A stretch of DNA of 64,000 nt from Tigriopus japonicus (GCA_010645155.1 JAAGOF010000115.1:186001-250000); one strand, 5' to 3'; numbered from the stretch's first letter, positions 35,401 to 48,832 are shown. Numbers and translations are program-made. Notes: generated from the letters alone by a model not told the origin.

Positions 35401-36474
35401 GAAACAGAAACCGAAATTTCGGCCGAAAGCTCTTTCTTCATAAAAAAATCTTTATTGCGAGCAGATTAACTCATTAGATACAATGTTTGCTCAACTGGAT
35501 CTGAAACAATATGAATATTACATACTTCCAACGTGAGGGGCCCATTCTGGATGCACATGGTCCTCCTTTCGGTCCACCACTATGTAGATAATGGATATGC
35601 TGATCATTTGAACAAAATTCCATTCAATAAAAGTCAAATAAAAACAAGCAATCGAAACTTTGTTGGCAGAAACCTTGGATTTGATTCATAAGCATCACTA
35701 CGTCAAAACTGACATCTAACTTACCATCCCCGCAACCATGTTAAACTATTTTGAAAATGTTTCATACCGTTGCAATTCGAATGTGTTGGCAAATCTGTAT
35801 TTGTTGCCATCTGGAACTGGGAAGGAGTCCACTATTCCATCAGGGATAGCTTTTAGGTATCTTCGAATTTCTGTCATTGGTTTTAATGGCAATTCTGTAG
35901 CAGCAGGATTCATGACGACCTTCCAACGTTCATTCTTTTCTCTCAATAGTCTCAGGCACTTCAGATCTGCTTCCAGAACGGAGAAATGGCCCCAAAACAC
36001 GGGTATGGGATCATCCACAACAAATATTGTGGCTTCTGGATAATTTGATTGATAACACTTCACTAATTGAGAAATAGCTGTTTTGACCTTTTCCTCGGCT
36101 TTGACATCCACATGAATACAATATGAGTCCAATGGATGAAAAGAAGAAGCCAAAAAGAGTTCCAAAATGCCCACTTGATGGTGTGCAGATATGGCAAATG
36201 CCAATGGAAAGGCGTTCTCATTTTCGTTCGGCTTCTTTGGAAACTCAGTTGCCAGGAATTCCAAGTAGCTTGAACAGATTGACGTGCGCTGAATTATGGC
36301 TTCTTCACCTAGGTTTAGGCTTTTGTGGTAAAAGTTGGAAAATGAAAAGGATCTTCTAACACTGACTTCGACGTTGTGATCATATCTGTATTCGAGAAGA
36401 CGTGGCCCAAGTGTCATTGCCATCACTAACAAAAACACAATTAAGGCCAAAGCAAAGGAAGTTTTCGGCCCCAT
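32483..36474 (-). CDS. Core-2/I-branching beta-1,6-N-acetylglucosaminyltransferase-like, copy 3
   Basis: Inverted relative to copies 1 and 2. Exon 1 is 36474-35768 (donor GTATGA) and exon 2 is 32939-32483 (acceptor TTTCAG). The intron is again phase 2 with Arg at the junction, and the product is 387 residues. It starts MGPKTSFALALIVFLLVMAM, a signal anchor. Blocks seen are FAISAHHQVG, YCIHVDVKAEEKVK, NPAATELPLKPM, KDTSIPDEHF and FANKFNLVVDP. From about residue 85 onward it is almost identical to copy 1, including the first bases of the intron, while the first about 85 residues (tail, anchor and stem) are quite different. This suggests recent duplication or gene conversion of the catalytic part. 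The 2.8 kb intron holds a foldback and other repeats. Confidence 0.85.
34035..34476. repeat. Foldback element with about 215-bp arms and almost no loop
   Basis: The two halves are reverse complements with mismatches. The centre CCCTTTTGTGGTA...TACCACAAAAGGG is perfect around a 7-nt loop near 34254, and the outer ends share ATCATGGAGTGGGAGGC. It has no coding frame. Its loop-less form differs from the 14318-14902 foldback. Confidence 0.75.
34881..35582. mobile_element. Possible decayed hAT-like MITE
   Basis: The left end TAGTGATGAACCGAAAGGA and the inverse of the right end (TAGTGGTGGACCGAAAGGA) match at 17 of 19 bases. The TAGTG start is hAT-like, but no 8-bp duplication was found, so the boundary or class may be wrong. 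It includes the tRNA-like segment at 35160-35240. Confidence 0.35.
35160..35240 (-). repeat. tRNA-like sequence (SINE head or tRNA pseudogene)
   Basis: The minus strand has a perfect anticodon-type hairpin TCCGC-TTGCCGT-GCGGA. The loop is 7 nt with T33 and would read anticodon GCC. A B-box-like GGTTTGATCCC follows. An extended stem GGAGGGTAG...CTACCCTCC replaces a normal T arm and acceptor, so it is unlikely to be a working tRNA gene. Confidence 0.4.
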
Positions 36475-39400
36475 TGCTAACCCTTGAAGACGGATTTTAA
36501 ATTATTGTATTCAATGATAAACCAGAGCATTCAATATCCTTTAAAACACAGCACCGTTAAGATATCTGGAGTATAGTGCTCTAATCTGAATGAGGTTGGT
36601 GGCAACTATTTTTTTGATTTCAGACGATGTTACAGTTACATCTTTCTTATCTATTCGATTCTCAACACCAAGAGAGTTAATCTCTAGATAAAAAGTGATT
36701 AAAATGCTCTGATAAAGCACTTCCAGAGGCCGAGTTTGACCGAAAATTGGCCATTCATCTATTTAATGAAAATGAAGGGGTGCCCAACAAGGAAAAGATA
36801 CCCATTGGGAGAAAGCCCCGTTCAGATAAAATTTCTTTGGGGATTTTCTCTCTTAAATAAATGATCTGAAAAAGAATCGGTAAAATGGCTACCTTTCCTT
36901 TGGCATTATTGTGTTCCACTTGAGCATCTTAGAGGCTGATCTTGACAGATTGATATTGAAAAGGAGTACAATTTTGTCTCCAGAGGGTAAGGGTGCACCT
37001 TCCTTCGGATCCGGGGCGGGTTAGCACCATTGTTTAAGTTACGGATAGTGTTAGGAATGGCTTCAAGTTGACTATACTAATGAGACCTATGCTTGCAATC
37101 CAAAAATCGGATAGCAGAATCCAACAATGAACCATAGCGACTCCTGGCAAAAGTACATGAAATGAAAATAGTATGCTTTACAAACATTTGTTAGCAAAAA
37201 CATCTTAAAATATATCTTTGGTAGATACAAGCTTTCAAACCAAAAATAGAGCTGGCAGAATCCGATCAACATAGTTTTGCACACATGAATTCCTGACTTC
37301 TCTTTGAGCCCTGCCCTTTGCACTGGCCAACAACTCGAGCAAAAATGCTTAGTGTCATCCTGAATATACTTGACTCTCCAAATTGTTGGGTGGTTAAGGC
37401 TAAGAACTCACCATTCAAAACTGTACCCATGGGAATAACTTGACTCGGTATTTCAAGATTAAACTCAAACCATTTGAAGGTTAGGCCCCCTTCGACGGCA
37501 AACTTTTTGACAAGAGAAGAAAATTTGCCATTTAAAATTGAATTTGCAACACGGTTATCGAGCTCAAGATGCGTAAAAAGAGTGTTCGTCTGTTTCAACC
37601 AGATTTGGTCTATTTATGGGGAAGGAGTGTCGTGTTTCGTTGATTAGGCACCCGAAAGTTGTTCTAACGGTCAGGTGACGCTTGTTAAACCACGTCAGAG
37701 AGCATGAACAATTCTTTTGCGTCTAAGTAATTACTCGTCAATCCGGATTTATCACTTTCTTCTCTAGCACTAGCAAAAAGATCAGTTCTAATGAAAAACT
37801 AGTTCAAATTGTCTGCTCAAGTGGCTTCAATTATCCTCAATTGCACAAAATGTCAAAATCGTTGTTTTGAATGTTTCTTCGTGGTCTTTGCATGATGTGA
37901 ACAATCCAACATGGAGACCGCTCAAGAATGTTTTCCTAGTGAAATGAGCTCGTACTATGCCGGGATATTAATAGGATTAGAAACAAGTGCCAATCGTGAA
38001 TTTTCATTCTTAAGGAACAGGATTCAACTAACGGGGACACTTATCGATCGATTGCTTGGGCTATTTTTTGGCCAACAGGCTTTCCATATCAAAACACGCC
38101 ATGCTTCATTAGGCTGTTATTTTTCAAATCTTCTTGGGTTTATTTTGGAATTTTATTGAAGCTATCCAACACATATGGCAAATTTGAAAATCAATGGGAA
38201 AGGATCTATCACAAATAAAGAGTTGTAAAAGGGCACGTTTTTCCAGAAAATATCTTTTTGTACACATCGAAGAGAGGCCCAAAAAAGTGGTTAAATAGTA
38301 AAACGCTTGAATTCTCCTCGCTCAACATTTTTCGCTCAATGAAAGGATGTGTATTGAATGTCAAACCTTCCGGAGATGAAGGGAAATGCAAATTCCTGGC
38401 AATTTAAATAATTACAAAACACTTTGCAAATGTAAAAATGTTAGAAGATGCATTACATAGTTTAAATTTGAGTTCGGCAGATGATTTTTGAGACTCTTTT
38501 CAAGTTTTGGAAGCAAATTTTCACTCTTCAATATTGCCCTTTTTGGGTTTCAAAGCATCCTTAAAGTGTGCTACCTTTTATCTGAAACCTTAAACAAAAG
38601 AAAAAAAACGAAGTTGCCAACACACTCCAAATGGCCATTCTCAAGCTGATTTTACATTTTTGACCATAATGACGTATATACTGTGTAGCACAGGTATGTA
38701 GACATCAGAGATCATGGTTCGTTTTCAAGACAAGTTTAAGGAAGTTGGTTTTAAGATTTCCAAGAAACTAAGCGTTTCCTCCTCCGATCCTTTAGTAAAG
38801 GTTTTCTGTTTTAAAGGCATAAATGGGCATAACTTTTATAATTTTACAATTACATAAATAACTTTTCACCTATATCTTGCTGGTCAATTTTGGGTGGTAC
38901 TGGGTACTAATTGGTTACCAAGTAACTTCTTGGTTTTGACAATCACTAACATGAGAATCCTTTGATTAATCCTTAATAATCTTCAGTCAATCTCAAACCA
39001 TTACTTTGAGGTTCTACCGTAACAATACCTGTTTCAGTTTCAAGAAAAGGTTGTGTTCCAATCTCGCCCAATCCAATCAGAAGCATTTGAGTCAATTTAA
39101 GTGAATGATACTTAAGCTATGAACGGTTGTACTTTGAATTTTTTTTATAATAATAATGTTTATTGCGACAATTTATATCATTGGACAATGTGTAAATGTA
39201 ATTTAAAGTGGAAATGTCTTGGTGCTTGAGTTAATTCAGACCTTCGTAAACAAAAGGAATCATCTCGAAGAAACTAGATTGCCGATGGTTTTTCTTGTTC
39301 GTCAATAACATAACATTTTTATTGAGAGTCCCAAATGCGGTCTGATTTTTTTAAATGAAACACCTACCAAGATTAATCAAAAGCATTTTGAATTATGACG

Positions 39401-40505
39401 TTTCGCCATTACATGAGGCTTGCAAACTATGGATAGCATATGAAAGTATCCATTAGGATGACTTCACATGACTTTTTTAAGACGTTGCTTCATTTGAACG
39501 AACCATTGTGGTTTGTTTTTGGCCGATCATTTTCTGAAATGAGAGGGGCTTTTTCATAAAATTACTTTTCCGTCGAATTAATATTGAACTGATTCAACTT
39601 AAGCAGTGCCTTGGATATGATTGTAGTTTCACCCACCCTTGACCTAAAATAATGAAAGCCTTGGACATTTTGTTGACAAATTGCTCACAATCATCCCAAT
39701 TTGCAGTACAATCCACTGAAAGCCAGCTTTAAAACGGTTTTTTCCTTCTCGCCTTGTATGAAGTAATACAACCCTTCCAACTGATCACTTTCATCATCGA
39801 CTTCCTCACCACCAAACCTTGATTGCACTTGGTTTGAATAGATTGAGTTAACCAAGTTAGAATCAAAATAGGAAGGCCCCCTGTTCATTCCATCGGATCA
39901 TTTGGTCATATAATTGCCGGTGAAAGATCCCTTTTCCCTCAGTGGATAAATAGCACCTTTGACAAATCACCCTGGAAGTAACGGAAGCTTAGTGATCCTT
40001 CCGTAATCTTTCACATTACCGGAAGGAACGATTGAAAAGTAGAAAGATTTGGAAGCAGTAAAACCGAGTAGCAAAGCGGTTAGAACAAAACCAGATGGAG
40101 CGTCATCATCATCTCCATCATCTACACAGTTGCTACATTGGTTTTTCTTCGACCATCGTTACGCTGTGCACCAATTTCTACACCTTCCATTGGCTTGAAT
40201 CAGCAAACCAACCAGCCTCTGGTTCAGACCAATGGTCCATTGACATTTTGGCCAAAGTTGCTCGGTCCAAAAGTAGCAGTAGTAGCGATAGTAGTACATC
40301 TTTTGGGATTGGCGCTTGAGCGCGTGAGTGCGCTTTGAGTCCATTCACATTCGACGACGTTCGTACTAAAGTGCTGGAATTCCGAATAAAGTGGTCGAGG
40401 AAGCTAGCTAGCTAGCTGGTGGAGGAGATTTGAAGATGGGATCGGACAAAGTAAACGACTACAAACTGGGATGAAACAGATTCTGTCATGACAGCGTGCC
40501 CGGAG
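36475..40505. other. Long intergenic stretch, no supported gene
   Basis: No family could be recognised. Minus-strand frames at 37266-37598 and 39691-39888 (MNRGPSYFDSNLVNSIYSNQ...) look somewhat protein-like but lack splice or motif support. A (GCTA)4 run lies at 40402-40417. The last few hundred bases are richer in GC and probably belong to the promoter of the sugar transporter. Confidence 0.35.
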
Positions 40506-40513
40506 TATTTAAG
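40506..40513 (+). promoter_or_regulatory. Candidate TATA box (TATTTAAG) of the sugar transporter gene
   Basis: TATTTAAG sits in a GC-richer context. A start about 30 bp downstream would give a 5' leader of about 100 nt before the ATG at 40646. Chosen by position and motif only. Confidence 0.35.
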
Positions 40514-40645
40514 CCGGGGTTTTACTTCGATTTCGCTACAACGATCTTGAGACATCCGACAGTGAGGGACACTCGGTGATTTGCCATCCTTTGGGATATT
40601 TTTGGTTGGTCTGTCTATTATTGTGATTGCCAAGTGTCAAACAGC

Positions 40646-43600
40646 ATGTCTTCTAGAAATGTAAGTTAAAATACCTTACCTAAGTTGGATTTATATGTAC
40701 ATAGAACCCTGGAGGGATATTTACTTGGGAAGTAAACAATATCAAACCATTACCCTCGCGGTTATTCGTAGGGGAGCGGAAGTAATACTAGCTTCGTAGT
40801 GTTGAAACTGCTTCATTTTTGTCTCCACAAGAGGTTAAAAGAGGTCAATAGAACAACCCTGCCAACAAAGTAAGTCGAATCTGTTCCTTTGAGTTCTATC
40901 CTCTATTTAGCCCAGATTTTTCCTTGAAGAAATCTAGACTGTTATCAAACACATGTGCAAGAGACACAAAATCAAACAAATTCCGACGTACTTCGTACTT
41001 GAATGCCTGCTTAGATATAAATGGGATATTCCTGAGCTTTTAGCGAAGAGGATTTCTCTCGGCTACTCTGCTCTTATTTGCCTATTTGGCATTGTTGCTC
41101 ATGGCCTACTACGTTTCAACAAAAGGGCAACAAGCTCTCTAGCATGAATTGGCAAAATTTGCATCGCAAGGTCCACTGCAAAGTGTTTCTCGTCCGCCAT
41201 CGTCAATGTGAAGAAATGAGATCGAGTTCATCTGATATCGTGATAGCTGCCAATTTAAATTGATCTCACGCTATGTCCGATGACAGTTCATGCTGACAAC
41301 GTGGCCTTTTCAAGAAACGTCTTCAAGACAAAAAAAGCGATTTTGATGTTCAATTATTCTATTCAATTGTTCAACTGTTGTTGGAATGATTATATCCGGG
41401 AGTTTAGTACTTGCAAAAAGTAGTGGGTTGGAGAGAAACTTATTGTTGTGAAGTTTAAAGGCCAAATTGGGATTTAAAAAAGAAATATCTCATTGATCCA
41501 AGGCCAACGAAGCCGTTAATTTTAAATCTTGACTATCATGTCCCTTGAAAATTGTATTTATCTGATCAATTTATCCTAATAAAAACTATTTCAGATTTTC
41601 CTTCCAAGAACTTCAAAATTAAAAACACATTAGGTCAGTCAGAAGTGCAAAAATGAGGATAAAGAGTTGACAAACGGTTTGCAATTTGACATTTTTCTTG
41701 AAAAGAATTTAATTGGGTGTCTAACTTTTTACTCAATATGGCAGATTTGCTCAGACTAACTTTGCCGAATTTAGATTTTGAGGGAAGAAAAAAGGCTAAA
41801 AGAACCCTAAACTAGAAAAACTTCAAATGGTATGTTTTCAGTATTGCAATAGGTATGTTGTAGCTAAGACACTATCGAAACGAGTTAGAGATATTTGTTC
41901 AACTGTATTTTCATTTTGTCAGATTGTAAGAAATGTTCAACCAAGAATTTGCGTCCCTCTTTAGATTTATCAATCCAGTTTTTTATCAAAGCAAAGCCGA
42001 CCAATTGATTGCTTCACTATTTTTCAGCATTGGTTTTAAATTTTTGCTTACTTCATGTGTTACATTTTTTTCCCTCTAAGTTCTGCATACTTAGTGTGGT
42101 TACACAAATTGCATTTTTATGTTGCACATATGTTAAATGTCTTCATTTCCTGAAAGACTTTTTCCCTTGTTTAATGTTTTCATTAGACCGAAATAATTGC
42201 ATAAAAATATACACAGCCACCGGCAGAAACTTAGTATTGATGTTTGTTAAACGCAAGCACACAATCTAACCTCACACCACATGGGTGCAATGTACGGTAT
42301 TCTGTTCAAATGCATTTGCTTGTAGGTCAATTGTTGAGGGCTTTTGGAAGTAGAGTTGAAACATATAAAAAGCATAAGAGACAAAGTAGAAATAACGATG
42401 CTCAAGCATAGGCGCAGTGCATTGGCTGTATTTTTGGAATTAAAATACGCAGCTTTGGTAACATAAATTGATCGAATTTTCTACGTTGTCCCATATGTTT
42501 TTTTCTGTACTTCTTCTTTACTTCCAAACGTGCTCAACAACTGACCTCATATCACCATCACTCAAACTTTTAAGGAAAACGGCCTTGAACAGCAACGGTC
42601 AAAGGCCACACCGATAGTGTCAATATTGTAAAAAAAAAAGAATGTGTACAAATGTGATAGTCTCTCAAAATTCAAGTTTTAGTCTCATCACTCAATCCAA
42701 TTGACTCTATTTTCACCCACGTCATTGCTTCATTTCAGAATATGAGAAGCCGTCTAGCGGAATTGATGGACGTGCAAAACCAGGTGAGTTCAAATCGACG
42801 TAGACAAAGGCGCTCAAAAGTTTAGAGCTCTCTCATGAATTTGCGGTCTCGTTGTTGAGTCCATGGCATTTGGAACTGATTTGGGTAGGTGGGGGATCTT
42901 TTCGTGACTCTTTGAGGTGATATTTCTTTCTTTCGTCTTGTCTTAAAGTGCAAGGAGAGTACCTTCAAAGTACCTGAACAAGTACGTACATTCGTCGAAC
43001 TGTATGACAAAGAAGGATGCATTGTACGATCATGTTCATAGCAAATCTTTGTATTTGTTTTGGTGGAGTTGGAAATTATAAATTGGAGACAAAAATAGTT
43101 CCAGAGAATGATGGGGTAACTGCTCAAATATTACACGGCAATCACCCAAACATAAAATAACTAAAACAACAATTAACCAAAATGAGCTGACGAAAAAATC
43201 CATTTCAGTCCTGCAATTTAGCGTCACAAAGCAAGTGGATTTGACTGAACCTTCTTGGAGAGAAAGAAAGTACGTCGATCAGTTAGGTTGTACTATTTGA
43301 ATTGTGTGCATCTGCTTGTACGTTGAGGCAAAAAGAACTTGGGTGTGTTACTGAACTTTGGTCATGAATGGGCTCAAAACGTTTGGCGTCTGACGCATCC
43401 CAGAATGTAAGGTACGCTCAATAAAAATGGAATGGTGCCTTTGTTGGTTGGTGCTAAAACGACACGAAGAGGTTCAAGGAAAAGGTTGTTACCTTTATTG
43501 GAGAGTAGCTATTGAGGTAGGTATAAGACCAGAAAGATCCGGAATTCTTCAGTTTCTTGAACAAAGGAATCTACCCAAAAGCTCCTTTCATGGTGGGTTT

Positions 43601-46600
43601 ATTACTGTCAATACAATACGCCAATGCAAATGTAGCCTGCACTTGAATTGGGTTCGTGCAAGTCAACTACAGTCAAACTGGATCTGAAGTGTATTTGCTT
43701 AAAAACTTAAAAACGGACCAAATGAAAAATTATATGGTGTCATGCGGGTGGTAAACTTTAGCAGAACTTCTTCATTTTTCAAGATCAAAGCATATCAAGC
43801 AATTAATCAAATTGTGCTCAAGGGTAAACACTTAAAAAAATCTCCTCCAGGCAAATTTCTAAAAACTGTTCTTGATCATCCCTTCCATTATTGGTTGTCG
43901 AGGCCTTGTCTTTTTTAATTACTGGGAATATTTGAAACTTCATGGTATTTAATGGAAAAGGATAGATAAAACAATCACTTTAATTTGTACGCAATCTTTA
44001 TTCCTTCTTTTGCAATTATCATGAAGTTTCAATATCCCCAGTATTGAGGACTTTTGATGGCAAATACTGTGGATATTCACATTTGCTTTTGCATTTGCAG
44101 CATTCAAGCCCTTACATTAAAGTAAGATTAATGACAATGGATACCATTATATAGAGTCTCAAAAATGCTAAAAATATAGCAAGTGCAATGGTGGAATGCA
44201 TCTTGCCATAGGAATACAAACATAATCTTAAACAACATCATCAAATATTAGCTTCATCCTAACCATCAGAATCAAACAGCAAGAACAGAGATTTGGAGAC
44301 CGTTGTAAAAAAGTACGCAATTAAATTGTGTGTGGCTTTTGTTGGATGCAACATTTCCCTCTCATCCGGCAAGAAAGGTGCCGGATAGAGGCCATAATGA
44401 AAATGACCAACTAGAGGATGCCACACGCCGATATCCTCTACGATAGCATTTGCCCGAAGCTTCCTTTGCTCTTTTCAAATTTCTCAACTGTGAACTCAAT
44501 CCAATTTTTTGTTTAGTCTCCCACCTGCTCGAAACAAACTTAAAAAAGATCATTAACACGAGAGTTCTTACGACAATGATGGTTTCAGGGCAAAACATAT
44601 CTTTCCATATTCCCCTAGCTTTGATATTTTAAATCTCTAATGATTATCGAGGATCATCACGGACCACAAAACCATTGTTATGAACCACTTCCAGTCTAAA
44701 AAAATCTCTCAAGTGAGAAAAAAGACAGTTGAACTTTAGACGTGTTAGATGAACAATTAGGCCAGCCACACATAGCAAACTTAAGCTTGACAGAAGGGAG
44801 AACTTGATTTCTCATTGGATTTGCTCATCACCTTACCATTCAAATCAAGTTTTATGCATTTGAATAGGAGTCCAAATCCAGGATTTGAGTAAATGTCTTG
44901 TCTTGACCAACAAACTTTAATCTGTGCTTGAATCTTTCTGTGGTCAGTTTATTATTGTTTGTACCGTATTCTATACCATTTCAAGTACCAATTATGCCAT
45001 ACGGAAGTATGAATGGTCACTCCAGTCTAGAAGAGATTGTCCCAAACTAGTACGGTCAACTCAGTGAAAAATCAATTTAAGTTCCAACTACGTGGGATGT
45101 CACCAAATTAAAAAAAAGACCGGGACACATCTTGTGCATAATCTTGGGATTGGATTGGATCTTCTCTGTGAACCGAAAGCCACGTGGTTCAAGTCCAACA
45201 AATCAAAAGAACTTATCTTTTGTTTCCTCTCATTACTAGCACACAAATTTCCCAGACAGGAAGCGTTGGCATGATCAAACTCAAATTAAGTTTGGCAAAA
45301 TCATTACCATGGACGATTTTTCCCACTACCAATGCCCAACGAGAATAAAACAGTTCCAGGAAAATGAGGTTGATCTTAGCTTTCAGTATAACGTACGTAC
45401 TTGTTCGTGATCATCATGAACACATCAAAGTGTGTAGCTACGTTTGTCACCGAGTAATCAAGTTTGAGCTCAACCAACCACGCGCACATCCGAGAGAGCG
45501 AAAAAAATACAACGTTAAAGTTTCTCTAGTCGAAAATATCAAGGTTCATGCGCATTTAGTTTTTTTCTTCTCAACAAGGCTGGAGTTAGAGACAATTCTT
45601 TTTGAATTATGGAACATTTATTGATTTGGGCATTTTTTTAAAATTAATGAATGCTCTTTTCTGAGAGAGCAATTTCGAAGGTAAAGCTAAGGCAGTGACT
45701 GAACAAATGATATTTCTACTTATTGTCAAGTGACGTAATCGATTCGAAGATTTGCAAATTTCATATGTGCTTAATCGTGATCAAGCAACTTTTTTGTAAT
45801 TGAATTAAGTTATCTGTAGGCAATTGTGGTGAAAGGGTAAAACCCTAAATCAATTGACAAAGCCAGTAGCTCAAAATGGCAATATTGAACCAACAATGGG
45901 ATTTCAAATTCGCCATTCGAAAGGTCAATCTTGAGATGCCTTCAGATTGTGGTGATTTTTGGATCACTTTCACGTTGGAAGTAGATGTCACAGCACCAAC
46001 AATACAAATATATTTCTCATCACTTCATTGTCAACTTTGCCTTACAAAGCGCTTATTAAAGAACAAGCATTTTGCCACTAGCAACAATGACCCTACGAAT
46101 TCAAGTAAACCTTTAAGAAGTAAAACCCAAGGAGCTTTCCACAACACGTCATTGCTGGGTCCAATCCATCATTTCCTTTCAAATCAACAAATAAAAGTGT
46201 CATCCCTTTTAAAAATACCCAAATAGCAGTGATGGAAGTTTATGTCATGGTCCACAAAATCGGGCCTTAATATCTAAAAATGTCGACCATTTTGGCTCTT
46301 GTTATTTTCAGATCAGTGCGGCAACCGTTGTCTCCATGGGTTTTTTCACGGCTGGAATGGTTCGTGGTTGGGCCTCTCCGGCCATTCCTAGCCTTCAGGG
46401 CACTGATGGCCGTGGCAATTTCACCGATTACAGTTTATCATATGCCCCTCTGTCCAAGGAACAGGCTTCATGGATATGTATGACGGCGAATTAGCCACAT
46501 CCACATACAATTTGTCTAAATTTGCACATGACCAGCTTGGTTGCTAACATAATGATCTGCTTGCACTCTCAACTGACCACGGTTTGGGTAAATGTCTTGC

Positions 46601-48280
46601 ACTTTAACTGTCCAACGTCATCAACACATGTTCGAATCTCTGAGTAACCCCCACTTCTTTTGCAGCTAGCTTGACGCCCTTGGGCGCCCTTTGCGGGGGC
46701 CTGCTCTCCAGTTTGCCATTGTCCCGTCTAGGACGTCGCCTTACAATGGTGATTTCCTCTTTGCTTTTTATCTTCTCGTTCCTTTTCCTGGGAATCTCGT
46801 CCCTCACGGAGTCTCTGGGCTCGATCTTTGCTGCCAGGGCCCTCATGGGCGTGGGCGTAGGTTTGACCATTCCATCGGCTCAAATTTATGTAAGTGAAGA
46901 AAGGTTCATGCTAGATACCATGGCCTTGATTCTGATCAATGTTAATGGACTTGCAATTAGGTTGCCGAGTGTACCGAGAGTCGAATCCGTGGAACCCTGT
47001 CCTCTATGCCAGCCTTGTTCATGGCCGCGGGCACATTGCTAACTTATATCATGGGAGCCTATCTACCGTGGCATTACTTGTCGTACTTTTGCTCCGCCTT
47101 TCCCGTCCTCTTTTTGCTCGGCCTTTCGATTATGCCGGAATCACCCTCGTGGTTGTTGTCCAAAAACAAGAGTGAATTGGCAATGAAGTCACTCACGTGG
47201 CTCAGAGGAAATCGCAATGTTGAGTAAGGATTTGATTAAAGCCACACGTGCTTGAACTTGACATTCAATCCGATTTCTATCGGAGTTTACGTTCTCTTAC
47301 CAAGCATCAATGTTCAATATACATTGTGGAGAAGTTTTCTTGAATTTCGATGAAAACTGTCCGCAATTGAAATCGACTTGAAAAAAAAATCGAGGGCACG
47401 AAGAACTCTTGCCTTATTTTTTCTCGCCAAGACCCGAAACCGAGAACGCCAGATCATGCTCTTATTTTCATTGATTTTAGTAAGGAACTGGATATGATGC
47501 TGGAAAACATCCAGAGGGCGAACTTTGCCGCCACACGAGCCGAAAACGACCCCTACAATGTGAAAAAATCGGCTTGTATCGATTCATCCATCATGATGCC
47601 TCTGTTCATCTCAATGAGTCTCATGTTCTTCCAACAATGGAGTGGAGTGAACGCCGTGATTTTCTACACCGTGACCATCTTTGACTCGGCTGGTTCCACT
47701 GTGAACAAGAACTTGGCCACAATCATTGTTGGATTGGTTCAATTTTTAGCCACATTTGGTAAATGAACACTGGTTGGATCACACTCATCTCAGCGTCAAT
47801 TAGAAGTCCTTTTTATGCCATTTTTTAGTGTCAATCTTCCTGGTGGACAAGGCTGGTCGCCGGATTTTACTCATCGCCTCGGGATTGATCATGGCCATCT
47901 CATCTGCTGCTGTGGGAACGTTTTTTTATTTGAAGGCCATTGAACAACACGAGGGCTTGGGTTGGCTGCCTTTGACCGGTTTAATCACTTTCATGATTGG
48001 ATATTCAGTGGGATTTGCTTCTGTTCCGTATGTTCTCATGGGAGAGATTCTCCCCAGAGCCAGTCGCAATCTCTTGGGTTCGATCTCAACTGGCTTTAAC
48101 CTCTTGAATACGTTCCTGGTGATCAAGTTGTTTGTGAACTTGGAGATCCTGATTGGATTCTATGGTGTGTTTTGGTTGTACGCATCAGTTGCCTTAGGAA
48201 GTTGCCTCTTTGTGATGATATTTGTTCCGGAGACAAAGGGCAAAAGCTTGGAAGAGATCGAAACTCATTTCAGGAAATGA
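40646..48280 (+). CDS. Facilitated sugar (trehalose) transporter, Tret1-like MFS protein
   Basis: Plasma-membrane sugar carrier of the major facilitator superfamily, SLC2/Tret1 group. Coding exons are 40646-40660, 42739-42783, 46312-46477, 46666-46889, 46961-47223, 47481-47758 and 47829-48280. All have GT-AG borders and matching phases, for 480 residues. Family marks in order are [23 protein letters not shown] (TM1), the GRR loop (LSRLGRRL), the [13 protein letters not shown] block, [24 protein letters not shown] in TM7, [15 protein letters not shown], and the C-terminal [13 protein letters not shown]. The two tiny 5' exons (5 and 15 codons) are supported by frame continuity ([27 protein letters not shown]) and good splice sites. 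The first is less certain; translation could also start at ATG 42742. Substrate preference is inferred from family only. Confidence 0.85.
40661..42738. other. First intron of the Tret1-like gene
   Basis: AT-rich intron sequence with no recognised repeat or nested gene. Frames at 40953-41147, 41078-41263 and 42009-42269 have no motif. Confidence 0.4.
42784..46311. other. Second intron of the Tret1-like gene
   Basis: A 3.5 kb intron. It holds a small inverted repeat with about 28-bp arms (43919-43947 against 44018-44046, CATGAAGTTTCAA-type) and a short segment near 42945-42980 resembling 29405-29440 in reverse. Nothing else is recognised. Confidence 0.4.
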
Positions 48281-48600
48281 AATCGCTGGGCTTAGCGCGT
48301 TATTTACAAATCTCCAGTACCTGGACCAGGTACAGAAACAAGGGCCTTATTAATATATTATTGGACTAATTTACTATGTTGATCATAATTTCTATGTCGA
48401 AATATAACGTCACCTTCAAGATGTGCTGCAAATATTACATGCTTTTCTTTAAATGTCATTGTCGAGTTATTTTCCTTACATGTAGTGGGGCTTTTATGTC
48501 GCGCTTCGGTATTTTTCTTCCTATAAATTTGAAAAGGACCAATTTAACTTCCGACTCGGAACTTTTTTTCGCTTATTCGGGTCAAAAATGAACCGATAAC

Positions 48601-48606
48601 AATAAA
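48601..48606 (+). terminator. Poly(A) signal of the Tret1-like gene
   Basis: AATAAA lies 321 bp after the stop and before the convergent LRRC42-like gene that ends at 48833. Confidence 0.45.
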
Positions 48607-48832
48607 ATACTCATTTGATCAACAAATTTTCAATGAATGTGTACAAAACAGGCTTGTACGTATGCTCAAAATATGTTTTGGCTAGGTTTTCAAATATTGG
48701 CCAATTTAAAATTGGTTGTTCACTTTTAATCTTGACATTAAAAAATGCACTTAATCAAAGCTGGGATCGGGATAGAAGGTTTTAACACCAGAAAGAAAAA
48801 CCCTCAGAGATGGGAGGGGTCTTTCTCCGATA

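Noticed and set aside
37266..37598. 110-codon minus-strand frame
   Set aside because: No family resemblance, no poly(A) signal or splice support; kept only as an unsupported frame.
46280..46483. 67-codon frame at 46280 as a gene
   Set aside because: The transporter exon lies here in a different frame (46312-46477).
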